Shown here: piece by piece, positions 10,409 through 21,205 of the stretch
Layout of the letters: every line of letters starts with the position of its first letter
Position numbering within the stretch: the stretch's first letter is position 1
Assembly (NCBI GenBank): GCA_963854735.1
Contig: OY978097.1
Coordinates: 2,170,001 to 2,234,000, forward strand
Length of the DNA: 64,000 nucleotides
Direction: 5' to 3'
Source: Marvania coccoides
Taxonomy: Eukaryota > Chlorophyta > Trebouxiophyceae > Chlorellales > Chlorellaceae
The notes under the pieces: generated by a model
Told to the model about the DNA's origin: nothing
The model's input: only the letters and a program-made list of their open reading frames with translations
The model's database searches: none
Made by a program: the position numbers and the translations under genes

Positions 10409-13400
10409 ATGACAGTGATGGAAGTGAGTCGCATTCTTCCCCTACAATTCAACTAGCACTTGCACAAAAATCAGCTCCGCTCACCCTCCCTCTTCGCCCC
10501 CTGTTCCCAGAGCCCTGCTACCCCCGGTGAGTCCCGTCTGGGGCTTGGCAGCGCCGTCAAGACGCCCATCCTGGAGGGCCTGGACAGCCACAACGACAAG
10601 TTCCAGGTGGATGCTTTCAACAAAGCCGGTCGCTCGGGCGGCAAGGGCCTGAGCAAGCTGTTCAGCCTGGGACGCGCCTCTGGGTCGCCTTCCTCGACCC
10701 CTGACGCCGGGCCCCTCTCGCTGACCACTGACGACCTACTGGTGTACTCCGAAGACGCCATCCCCACCTCCCTGCTGAAGCACACCTCCTCGGACAGCGC
10801 CAGCCGCGCTGTGAAGATGTTTGCGACGGTGCTGCAGTACATGGGCGTGCACGGCGAGATGCTGAGCCAGGTGGCCACCCTAGAGCTGGCGCAGAAGCTG
10901 CTGCACCAGGGTCTGAAGAAGACGGAGCTGCGGGACGAGCTGTACATGCAGCTGGTGAAGCAGACGAGGGGGTGTCCCCACCCCGGTGCTGCTGCCAAGG
11001 CCTGGCACCTCATGCACATGGTGGCCGCCTGCATGCCCCCCACCAAGGACTTTATGAGCCTGGTGTCTGAGTACGTGCACGGCTGCGCCAACGACGAGGA
11101 CAACGACGCCGAGATCCGGACGCTGGCGAAAAAGAGCTGGGACGCGATGAAGCGCACCGCCAAGGCGGGGCAGCGCCGCACGCTGCCGGAGATGACGGAG
11201 CTGGACGCGCTAGTGAAGGGCACCCCGCAGACAGCCATCGTGTTCTTCCTGGACGAGACCTTTGAGGAGCTGGTGTCTGACTCATCCACCACCGTGGCAG
11301 AGGCCGTGGAGAGCCTGGCAACCAAGATCAAGCTGCAGAACTACCAGACGTTCACGCTGTTCGCGGTTCAGAAGCCCAAAGGCCCCGCTGAACCGGGAAT
11401 TCCGCAGACCGACGAGCACGTCCTGTTGGACGATAACCAGTACATTGCAGACATCATGTTCGACTTCAAAGCGGCCAAGGCCAAGGACGGCACCGCCGCC
11501 AAATTGCTGTTCAAGAAACGCATGTTTCGCGAGACCGACGAGACCGTGAGCGAGCCACGCTTCGTCACGCTGTCCTACATCCAGGCGCAGCACGACTACC
11601 TGCAGGGACAGTACCCCGTGATCCGGGAGGACGCCGCGCAGATGTGCGCGCTGCAGATGCAGGCGGAGCACGGCCCCACGATGTCTGGCGGCGGCGGCGA
11701 ATTTGACGCCGCCATGGAGCGCTTCATGGTGCGCACCATCCTCACCAGCAGGCCCCGCTCCGAGTGGACCTCGGACGTGATGTCACGCTACAAGGCGCTT
11801 GCGCAGTTCTCCAAGGACGAGGCGCGCGTGCAGTTTTTGCGCATCATCCGCTCGCTCCCCTACGGCAACTCCATCTTCTTCGCGGTCAAGCGCATCGAGG
11901 ACCCCATCGGCCTGCTCCCCGCCAAGCTTATCCTGGGCATCAACAAGCGCGGCGTACACTTCTTCCGCCCCGTTCCCAAAGAGTACCTTCACTCTGCTGA
12001 GCTGCGGGACATCATGCAGTTTGGGTCATCCACCCAAGCTGTGTTCTTCAAGATGCGCGTGGCGGGGGTACTGCACATCTTCCAGTTCGAGAGCAAGCAG
12101 GGCGAGGACATCTGCATGGCGCTGCAGACCCACATCAACGACATCATGATGAAGCGGTACTCAAAGGCGGCGGCGGCCACCGACGGCGGCGCAGACGCCG
12201 GCGGCGCGCCCGGGGGGGGCGGCGGTGGCGACGCCAACTTCGGGCCCAAGTACCAGGCCCACGTGGCGGAGCTGCAGCGGCAGTTGGACGCGGCGCGGGA
12301 GGAGTTGGAAGTGAAGAACAAGCAGCTGGCGGAGCTGCAGGAGGAGCGGGCGGAGCTATCCGACGAGCTGGGCGTGTTCAAGGGCGTGGGCGCAGCGGGC
12401 GTGGCGGGCATCGCCATCAGCCTGGCGGACCTCAAGCTGGACGGCAGCGACCCAGAGGCGGTGAAGGCGGTGGAGGCCAGGATCCGGGCTGCAGAGGGCG
12501 AGCGCGTGGCGCTGCAGCAAAAGTTGGCGCGGATGGAGGAGGCGCACCGCGTGGAGCTGGACTCGCTGCAGGTGGCGCTGGCTGCGGGCGGCGGCGGCAC
12601 GGCTTCTGTGGCTGCCCTCCGCGAGAAGGACTCGAAGATCAACGAGCTGGTGGAGGAGCTGGGCAATAAGGAGCTGCTGCTGAGCGACGCGCAGGCCAAG
12701 CTGTCCAACATGGCTGGGTCCGCCAAGGAGCTGGAGGAGCTTCGTGAGCTCAAGTCTGACGTAGAGCGGCGCGAGAAGGCGCAGGCGGAGCTGATCGCGG
12801 GGCAGGCCAAGCGGCTGGACGAGCTGGAGAAGCTGTACCGCGACGAGAGCCTGGCGCGCAAGAAGATCCACAATGCAATGGAGGACATGAAGGGCAAGAT
12901 TCGGGTGTACTGTCGTGTGCGCCCGCTGCTGTCGTTCGAGCAGGAGCGCGGGCAGGCCATGGCGGTGGACATCCCCGACGAGCTGACCATCTCGCTGAAA
13001 TGGAAGGACAAGAAGCGCGACTTCAACTTTGATGCCGTGTTTGACGGCGCAACCTCCCAGGAGAAGGTCTTCGAGGACACAAAGCACCTCATCCAGTCGG
13101 CCATCGACGGCTACAACGTCTGCATCTTCGCGTAAGCCGTCTTTTTCGTATCTCTTTTGTATTTTTCAATGGCTATTTTGATTGTTTTTTCTCATTTTTG
13201 TGTCCCCGTTTTGCTATGCATATTGCAGCTACGGCCAGACCGGCTCCGGCAAGACCTTCACCATCTACGGCTCTGAGCAGCTGCCCGGCATCACCCCCCG
13301 CGGCGTGTACCAGCTTTTTGACAACCTGGAGCGCGACTCCGCCAAGTTGTCGTACCGCGTGGAGGTCTTCATGCTGGAGCTGTACTGCGACGACCTGCAG

Positions 13401-14245
13401 GACCTGCTGTCAAAGACGGAGAAGGGCGGCAAGCAGCCCAAGCTGGAGATCAAGAAGGACCCCAAGGGCGTGGTGACGGTCCCTGGTGCCACCGTCATCG
13501 AGGTGACCTCCGCCCGCGAGCTGCTCCACACCCTGGAGGAGGGGCAGAAGCGGCGGCACGTGAGCTCTACGCAGATGAACCGCGAGTCTTCCCGCTCCCA
13601 CCTCATCATGACCGTGTGCGTGGAGACCACCAACCTGCAGACGCAGTCGGTGGCGCGCGGCAAGCTGTCATTCGTGGACCTGGCGGGCAGCGAGCGCGTG
13701 AAGAAGAGCGGGTCCGCGGGCGAGCAGCTCAAGGAGGCGCAGGCCATCAACAAGAGTCTGAGCGCGCTGGGCAACGTCATTTCAGCGCTGGCGTCTGAGC
13801 AAGGCCACGTCCCCTACCGCGACCACAAGCTCACCATGCTCATGTCCGACTCCATCGGTGGCACCGCCAAGACGCTCATGTTTGTGAACGTGTCCCCCGT
13901 GGACGGCAACCTGGACGAGACCCAGAACTCGCTGCAGTATGCCACCCGCGTGTCCACCATCAAGAACAACGTCAGCAAGCAGGACGACACCAAGGAGGTG
14001 GTCAACCTGAAGAAGAGGATCGACTACTGGAAGGACCAGGCGGGACTGCCGACAGGAAAGAGGGATTACGTGAGTTGATCGATTGATACCAGCTTTTTTT
14101 AATTGGGCGGTTTTTATTATTTTATTATTACGTGGTTTTTCTCGAAATAGGGCAACCCATTCCTAACTCGTCCGCTGATAAATTATGTGATTTGTAGGTG
14201 GATTTGATTGACATCGAGGACAGGCAGCAGAACGGAGAGTACTAG
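10409..14245 (+). CDS. KCBP: Kinesin-like calmodulin-binding protein (KCBP, kinesin-14, MyTH4-FERM)
   Basis: A C-terminal-motor, minus-end-directed kinesin known in plants and green algae, regulated by Ca2+/calmodulin. Proposed exons are 10409-10423, 10511-13131, 13229-14069 and 14198-14245 (1174 residues; plant KCBP is about 1260). The tiny first exon (ATGACAGTGATGGAA|gtgagt) supplies a proper ATG; without it the open frame begins at a TTG at 10460. Domains: MyTH4 about residues 75-225, FERM about 225-570, coiled coil about 590-790, motor from about 798 (KIRVYCRVRPL). The P-loop YGQTGSGKT spans the second intron. Switch I is NRESSRSH, switch II is VDLAGSER. The C-terminal helix VVNLKKRIDYWKDQAG followed by an acidic tail matches the calmodulin-binding region. 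The family call is very firm; the first exon is less certain. Confidence 0.95.
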
Positions 14246-14577
14246 GCTGGCTCTGCTGCATTGAGAGGGGGGAGGAGCGGCACCAAAGGGAGGGAGGAGC
14301 ACAGAAACACTGCTGCCGCTTTTTGCGTATTTACTACTGCCTGCAGATTCAAATTGATTTATTCTTAATTGGGCGTGAGGTGCCTCTTCTATGCGCTCTC
14401 CCTGGTGGGGCCCCAGTGGCGTCACTGACCAAACAATTCTCTTTGCTGTTTCCTTTTTTATTTCTAATTCACCAACCCTATCGCCTGTTTCTCGCTACTG
14501 CTGCTGCCCTGGATCTCTTTGGCCGTGTGCCAGATTGATTTTTCTTTAATAGATTAAGAGTTTATTTAACTCAAATT
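14246..14577. other. Convergent intergenic region, no gene seen
   Basis: 332 nt of T-rich DNA between the stops of the kinesin gene and the next minus-strand gene. It presumably holds 3' UTRs only. Confidence 0.5.
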
Positions 14578-15230
14578 TTAACGGAGGTACTTGAGGACAG
14601 CTACCCCTTTCTTGAGGAACAAGTTCGATGTTTCGGCGCTCAATTGAATCTTCGGCAGCGCAGCGCAGGCGGCATCCAAGCCGCTGGCGACCATGCAAAA
14701 CATAGTCAGCACCACCAACACAACTGCTGTCTGCAACAGCACCGTTTTCAGCGTTGGTCGAGAAAATTGCTTGGAAAGCGCAATGGTGGTTGCCACGTAG
14801 TTGGACATTAAGGCAAAATAATGTTCTGGGTTTCTACAGGAAGAAGAGTCGTGTGAATAGTGAGTTGAAGAGAGGCATGTGCAAAAAAATTCAAACTCCA
14901 CACTTACTCGAAAAAATTAGAGGCCAATTGCCAACCCTTCTTCCATATTTCCATCAGCATGTTCCACTCATTATTACGCGTTGGGCGACCTCCCTCGTTC
15001 GCTGGCATGCTGCCATTATTGTTGTCTGCCGGCGACGACGATGGCAAAGAGGCTCCTGCGGCCGCTGCTGGCGGCAATTGAGGGGCCAGCGACGCATGGA
15101 CTATAGCCCCACTTAATTGAGCCCCAGAGCACCACGCATTTCGGAGCGCGATGGCAGGAGCTTGAGTTCTAGGTTTAAAAAATGTGTTGGGAAGGACGAC
15201 ATTCAGGGGCATCAGGCGCGCGGCAGCCAT
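14578..15230 (-). CDS. Small single-pass membrane protein, probably organellar, unknown function
   Basis: Exons 15230-14908 and 14833-14578, with a 74-nt GT-AG intron and a split GAA codon, give 192 residues. The N-terminal ~50 residues (MAAARLMPLNVVLPNTFFKP...) are hydroxylated and basic with few acids, like an organelle presequence. Next come an Ala/Ser/Asn-rich linker and a conserved-looking block around EWNMLMEIWKKGWQLASNFF. The second exon has a hydrophobic helix (LLQTAVVLVVLTMFCMVASG), probably membrane-spanning, and a basic end (FLKKGVAVLKYLR). I do not recognise the family. It is divergent with the next gene; the ATGs are only 228 nt apart. Splicing fits the frame well, so I believe it is a real gene. 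Confidence 0.65.
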
Positions 15231-15458
15231 CTTTTATTTATTTGTTTTGTTATTTTATTTTGAGTGTTCTCCAAATGAGGACCCTTGCTTCACATTGATA
15301 TTTGATGCAAACTGGACGCGTGTCGAAACAAAACTGCGCATTCTCCACAGACCCAACAGGAAACCTATTATAAATATTTTTTAAATAGTTATAACGTCTG
15401 ATCAACCTGCTGGAGGAGCTTCTCAGCTTCGCTTACGCACACCAAGCGAATTAATCTG

Positions 15459-16980
15459 ATGCGGGTTGCTCTTGCCTCTCCCGCACATTCCCAGAGGCTG
15501 TGGAAGCTTAGCTCCCCACCTTTGAATGCACAAAAATTCACTGCGCCTCTAACTCGACGAACACCCGCCGCAGCACGCCGTGACTGGAGCCCCACTCTCG
15601 CTGCTGCCGCACCCCTTGCAATGCACAGCGGCTCTGGCTCTTCCATGGACGATGTTTCCACCATCGAGGAAACCGTGGAGCGTATCCACTCCTCTCCCTT
15701 CAAGCTCGTGCTCTACGTCACGGGCGGAGCCGCCCAGGCAAGCAATATTTCGAAAATATGTATTTCGTCTCCGCCAACCCCGCCGCTCCTCACTTCACCT
15801 CGCCTCAACCTCAACCTCTCATCCCCCCCCCCCCCCCTTATCGCAGGCTCCTTCTTGGCTGCTGTCCATTCCCGGCGCCTCCCGCACCGTGCTGGAGTGC
15901 AGAGTGCCTTACTCAACCACCGCTCTCACCGAAGTCCTCGGCTTTGCTCCCCAGGCAGCCGTGAGCCCCGCCACTTCGGAGGCGATGGCCGCCGCCGCCT
16001 ACCGCCAAGCTGCGGTGCTGACCCCCTTTGGAACGCCCATCATTGGGGTTGGAGCGACCTGTGCACTGGCAACGGACCGGGATCGCCGAGGGGAGCATCG
16101 AGCCTTCGCTTCCGTGCACACCGGCACCGCCACGCGCACCTACGAGCTGCAGCTGTCCAAGGGCGTGCGCGGACGGCGGCAGGAGGACACCTGCGCCAGT
16201 CGGCTGGTGCTAGAGGCTGTGGCGGCGGCGATGGGCGCTGCAGGCACCTCAGTGGAGGCCAAGTTCGCGGCGATGGGGCTGCTGGGCCCGGGGGAGAGCT
16301 TACATACGTCCCCGCCGGCAGCCACCCCCGACCGCGGCCAGCTGCTGCGGGAACTGCTCAATGGCCGAATCCGGACGTTGGAATTTTCAGGCTCGGGTGG
16401 GTTGGCGGTGGTGGATGCGCCCCGGCCGGGCAGGGTGTACCTCCCCGGGTCGTTCAACCCGCTGCACGAGGGCCACATCGACCTGCTGGCGGCGGCGTGC
16501 CGCGTGAAGGGTGTCCCAGCCAGTGCCGGTGCCTTTGAGCTGTCTGTGGGCAACGCAGACAAGGGGCTGCTGCCGCAGGCCGAGGTTGAGCGCCGTCTGG
16601 CGCAGTTCATTGACGCACAGCTGCCCGTGGTGATCACCCAGGCCCCGCTGTTCACCCAGAAAGCCGATCTCTTCCAGGGGTCTTCGTTTGTGGTGGGGTA
16701 CGACACAGCAGCGCGGCTGGTGCAGGAGCGGTACTACGGCAGCGAGACCGCCATGTTGCTGCAGTTTGCGCGGCTGCATCACCAGGGGTGTGGGTTTTTG
16801 GTGGCCGGCAGGAGGGACGAGGAGAGCGGTCGGTTCATGGAGCTGGGCACCATGCAGATCCCGGAGGTGCTGCAGCGGGGCAACCTGTTCACTGCCATTC
16901 CTGAGTCCGAGTTCAGGGCTGACATCTCCTCGACGGAGCTGCGGGCGAAGGGGCAGCAGGGGATGCACTCGAGGGCATGA
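15459..16980 (+). CDS. CinA C-terminal-like / nucleotidyltransferase fusion protein
   Basis: Exons 15459-15737 and 15847-16980 give 470 residues. The N-terminal half (about 75-270) resembles the CinA C-terminal domain (nicotinamide-nucleotide amidase family): LYVTGGAAQAPSWLLSIPGA, VPYSTTALTEVLG, SEAMAAAAYRQA, GVGATCALATDRDRRGEHRA. The C-terminal half is a nucleotidyltransferase fold with the HxGH-like signature SFNPLHEGHIDLL and the late motif ADISSTELR (variant of ISSTxIR). Plants have single proteins with this combination, so a role in pyridine-nucleotide repair or recycling is plausible but unproven. The first ~50 residues look like a transit peptide. The 109-nt intron has a GC donor (CAG|gcaagc); joining there exactly restores the conserved GGAAQAPSWLL. 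The intron contains a long C-run near 15826. Confidence 0.85.
15738..15846 (+). other. GC-AG intron in the CinA/nucleotidyltransferase gene
   Basis: Donor CCCAG|gcaagc, acceptor tcgcag. It joins two different reading frames in phase 0 across a family-conserved peptide. It contains a run of C residues before the acceptor. Confidence 0.8.
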
Positions 16981-17838
16981 AAATTAAGGAACGATAAATG
17001 AACTTGACAATCTACCAATGAGTGAGAATTTCAGTAGAATGAGGTCGCAACTCGTGGGTTCCCCAGGATTTTTCCGAGGGTGTTTTTCGGGAATAGTTAA
17101 ATGAATAAATGCTAATAATTGAATGCAGTTACACTTGTTTTTCCCCTTTGTTTTGTTTTATGTAGTAATAATTACATTACTTGCTCTTGTGTACAAGGTG
17201 AAACTTTTTTCGTCGGTCTATATACGAATCATGCATGCATCGGTTCAACATAGAAAATTAAAAAAAAAGTCCGGACGTTCCTCAAGGCGAGATAGAAGCC
17301 TGGTATCATTTGTTGAGAAAAAACAATAGAGTCGTGGGATAGGCAATTCGTAGAATAGCGCTAGAGAAGTGTTAAAATAAACGACACAAAAAAATGCCAT
17401 GTTGCCAACTGAAAATAAGCTAGTCACTTCGGAACATTGCGACTGATGTGCGAAAGGAGCCCGTCGAGGCCTCAGCGCAGTCTCGGAATTATACTGGTGC
17501 CAAAAATGCAAAGAAAAGATATATGTTTGCACAGCGGCCAGAGACGGAGGAGGAGAGAAAAAAAGATCAAAATCCTTCGGGGAAAAAAAACAAAAAAATA
17601 GAAAACAAAAAAAGAACTAGGAGGGTGTTAAGTAATATGCATCCGACGAAAACATATATTTTTTGCTCATGAAGGGAACGAGTCGTTCGTTGAGGGAAGG
17701 CGCCGACGTTGCCTCCCCCAGGGGAGAAAAAAATAAAAAAAAATATCCTCATCATATAACATCAAGGTGAAGACAATCGTCATTATCATTCATCATATCG
17801 AAAATTAAAAAATAAAGAACTGCTGCTAGTAATCTTCT
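16981..17838. other. Convergent intergenic region, no gene seen
   Basis: 858 nt of strongly AT-rich DNA with purine runs (a-rich stretch about 17560-17620) and an AATAAA at 17104-17109. The open frames here are low-complexity Lys/Asn translations of A-runs and are not convincing genes. Confidence 0.5.
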
Positions 17839-20042
17839 CTACTGCACATTCTTATTGCTGAAAGACAGCAGCAGCTTGGCAGCACTGGTGTCGGCAGCGC
17901 CGGGCCCCAGCGGCATTGCCGCCACCGCGGCAGCGGCAGCAGCAGCTCCTGCTGTGGTCGCCGCCCCTCTGGCCGACTTTCTAGCTGCGTAGTGCGCGTC
18001 ATCGGTAACAGCATGGTGACCCAGGTGGTGGTCCTGCCCAGTGGTGCCGCTGCTAGCCTCCTCAATGGGATCAGAAGGCTTGCGCTTGGAGCGGCGGGAC
18101 GCCAGCCCCGCCCTGGACAGCGGCTTGTGGACGTCGCCACCGCCGCGGCCTCCAGCGGTTGCCGTTGTTGCCTTCACGGCGGCGGCGGCGGAGGGGAGCG
18201 ACTCGACCTCTCCCGCGCCGGTGGCAGCCTCCCGCTCCCGCAGCCCCCTCATAGCGGCCACCTGGGGGTCCGCGGGCGGGCCAAACGTGGCGTTGGGATC
18301 AAGCCACCAGCGCTGGGGCGGCGGAGGCATCCCCCCCGCAGCAAACGCCGGCATCGCAGCTGCAGCAGCCGCCGCGGCCACGTTAGCAACGTTGGGTTGC
18401 CCGTGGCTTTGGCCCTGCCCCTGCTGCTGCGCCATGTGCTGCTGCATCTGCGGTGGCATTTGCGGCCGTCCGTAATAGTTTTGGTACCACCACGCCATGG
18501 GGTCTGCAGCACCGGGCATCCCACCGCCCATCCCAGGGAAGTTCATGCCAGGGTACATAGCGTTGGGCATGCCTCCTACTGGCATGGCGCCTGAGCCGCT
18601 GCCGGCATTGGCAGCGCCGTTTCCGACCTGAAGGCCTGCTCCAGGAGCGGTGGAGCCTCCAGGCATGCCTGGGAACTCCATCGGGGGTGCCATGAAGAAG
18701 CCTTGCTGCCCCATGGGCCCTCCCCACGGCTGCATTGTCGGCGAATGGCGGGGGAAAGCCATGGGCGTCTGACTGGCGCCTGAAGGGGCAGCCTGCAGCG
18801 GGCGCATGCGCGCGACGCGGTGCGCCGCCACGCGGTGCACGTGCGGCACGGAGAGCGGCGGGAAAGCCACCTGGGGCTGCGGACTGGTCGATCCGCCGCC
18901 AGAGCCGTTGCCGCCTGACCCGTTGGGCCCAGAGCCATCAGCATCGTCTCCGCTGCCGCCCTCGGTCCCCGCTTCCGTCTCCCCAGGCAGCGGCACCGCC
19001 GCGAACTGCGAGTCGGGGTGCAGCCCCGGTTCGGCAGCGTCGCAGCTCCCTCCAGCGGCGTCGATCCTGGCACGCTTGGCGGCGGGGGCCAGCTGCTCCA
19101 GCGGGCCTGGGGCAGCGGGGTCCTGCAGGCTGCACGCGCTGCTGAGGAACATGTGCGCCGCGTCCGCCAGCAGCGGCTGGATCTCGGGGCAGTTGCGCAC
19201 CAGCAGCTTCTGCACCGCAATCGCCCGGTGCAGGTCGTACAGCTGCTCCAAGAACGCCACCTGGTGGGAAACCACCGACGCGCGCAGCTCCGCGGCGCGC
19301 CCAGGACCCATCAGCTTCTGCGTGTCCGAGTAGCTCCACTCAGGTGTGGCTGTTGCCTCTGCTGACCCCCCCGTCACAGGTTGACCGGAGGCGGTGGCAG
19401 TGGTGGGCCCCACCTTGTTGTTGTTGATGGCGCCGCTGGACGGCTTTGCGGGGGAGCCCTTGGGGATGGCCCCCGCGGGGGCCTGCACAGTGGCTGTGCC
19501 CGTCGCCGCGGCTGCCGCAGGGTTGGTGGTGGTCGTGGCCTGGGCAGAGTTGTTGCCGCGGGGCACAGGGTCAGGGACGCGGAACCCGGAGGACCCGACC
19601 GCGGGGGGGAGCGGGGGTTTGGCGACTCCCTTGCCCAGCAGCCGCATCAGGTAGGGGTCGAGGTCCTGAGAGGAGCCCAGCCCTGAATGCATCATGTTTG
19701 TCATGGTGTCGCGCTGGCTCGAACCCCCACTCGTGAGGCCCGGCACCGAAGGTGGCGGCATTATGCAAGCTGCCATCTTTTGCAGCGCCGGCTGCAGCGT
19801 GGATGGCGCGGACGGCTTTTCCGTCCGAAATGAACCGTGATTTGGGTGGGCCTTATCCATCGGTTCCTTCCGCTGCTCCGCCTGCGGACAAGAATACAGA
19901 CATAGTAATACGTAAAATAAGGCCCGCAAATAGCAGAATGCGCCGTTGAGTCTGGCCTGCGAGACATGCGAATTGAAATTCAATTATTTCCCACCTTTAG
20001 TCGCGTTTCGTTCGTTTCTCGCATATCAATATTCATGTTCAT
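17839..20042 (-). CDS. Q/G/P-rich nuclear regulator with an ELF3-like motif
   Basis: Proposed exons are 20042-19995 and 19881-17839 (696 residues), joined by a 113-nt GT-AG intron. If exon 1 is wrong, translation could start at the ATG at 19860. The only structured-looking part is about residues 235-280: SHQVAFLEQLYDLHRAIAVQ, then KLLVRNCPEIQPLL. It resembles the block FAVQLFELHRLIKVQKLI of plant EARLY FLOWERING 3 as I remember it. The rest is low complexity: Ala/Gly/Pro, Met/Pro/Gly and Gln/His runs, and a basic RRSKRKP nuclear signal near the C-terminus. Such disordered proteins are typical of algal transcription or clock regulators. The similarity is one short motif, so a clock role is only a suggestion. 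The 5' region carries two adjacent hairpins (20062-20090). Confidence 0.6.
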
Positions 20043-21205
20043 CCGTTGTGGGAACTGTGTGGGGGACTGGTCCCCTGCCCTGCTGGGCAGACTCGATAGA
20101 AGTAATGATTCTTCCGAAAATGGAAAAAGGACTGCTGAACGTCGAATGTGGAGTGTAGGCCTCCAGAATAGCAATATTTGTGCGCTAAAGAATAGATTTA
20201 TGTAGATAATAGTGAGGGTGCATTGCTCAGTTCGCGTTTCTTGGGCTTCTTCTGCGTGCGCACGGGCTCGAGGCCTTCCTAGGAAAGGGAGAAAAACCCT
20301 GTCCTTCTTTGACCCAACTCACAAGCTGGCCATTTAAATGGAAGGATGCCCAGGGGGCAGCCAATGCCTCGTCATGAGAGGCGACCTGGACGAGACTGCC
20401 GGTGGCGGTCTGTAACGAAAAAGGGGCGGCGGTGCATCCAAGAGAAATGCCCGAGTGAAAGACCCTCTGTGCCAGGGAGCAACTTTCCTAAGAGCCCAAA
20501 ACTCAAATGAGCCCATAATCAGGCATGGGGCACCAGCGTGCGAGTTTTTTATGTGTTCTCAGCATGAATAGAAAAGAAAAATGCCGTCAGGCAAGTTTTG
20601 AAACCTACAAAAGGCCATTCTTCAGCCATTATGTTGTATTCTTTTTGAGAAACTCAAATCAAGTACCCAAGATTATCTACTTCACAAAAGTGCTCCTTTA
20701 TTGGATAGCAAAATCATTGTTGCCATTTGCATCGGCCGACCCTTTCTGCAATACTGAGAATTTCTTGCCATACTGAGAATCTTCCATGGCGCATGAAATA
20801 AGAAGGCAATCTAATATTTCATGTTTTGCGGGCGTCTGATGGACGCTTTGCATCTTATTCATTGCAAAGATTGCCACCGCCTGGCCATTTTGCCATCAGA
20901 AAGGCCCTTGAAAGAAATACGTCCATGCGTGGGCCCCAAGAATCCCCCACCCGAGGTAGCGAGTGTCCTCATCAGGCATGGGCCCTCTTCCCATTGGCAT
21001 TAGCTGCCCAGCCCCATGCAGAAATTCATCTTTCCATCAGGATGACCTCCTCAGCACTCACGTGACGGCCCACCGTTGGCTTGGAATTCGTATGTTTTGG
21101 AAGTGAGACCCCAAATTGTATTCACTCTTTCCGGAAACCAGCCGAGCCGACGCGCTCGGCTGTGAATTGAAACGTAAATTTAAAGCCTCGAACAAACTTT
21201 TGAAG
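20043..21205. other. Divergent intergenic region with hairpins and short repeats, no gene seen
   Basis: 1.16 kb, less AT-rich than most spacers here. It contains two adjacent perfect hairpins at 20062-20090, a 12-nt palindrome (CCATTTAAATGG) around 20330-20341, and a near-direct repeat of atactgagaat around 20752 and 20772. No long conserved frame and no tRNA were recognised. Confidence 0.4.
20062..20090. repeat. Two adjacent perfect short hairpins
   Basis: GGGGAC-TG-GTCCCC (20062-20075) is followed directly by CTGCCC-TGCT-GGGCAG (20075-20090). They lie just upstream of the proposed start of the minus-strand ELF3-like gene, so they may sit in its 5' UTR or promoter. Function unknown. Confidence 0.6.

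Noticed and set aside
10471..11331. Long minus-strand open frame opposite KCBP
   Set aside because: Ser-rich shadow of a strongly conserved MyTH4-FERM coding region; no start or splice context.
15459..16538. 359-codon frame continuing past 15737
   Set aside because: It crosses the GC-AG intron and then reads the second exon in the wrong frame; the alternative frame carries the conserved domains.
17448..17672. Lys/Asn-rich small ORF in the convergent spacer
   Set aside because: Translation of A-runs; no recognisable protein.
20043..21205. Transposon or ncRNA gene in the spacer
   Set aside because: Hairpins, a palindrome and short near-repeats are present, but there are no terminal repeats, transposase fragments or known RNA signatures.
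21116..21205. N-terminal extension of the CtlX-like protein from 21116
   Set aside because: That start is TTG; the ATG at 21206 begins a typical presequence.
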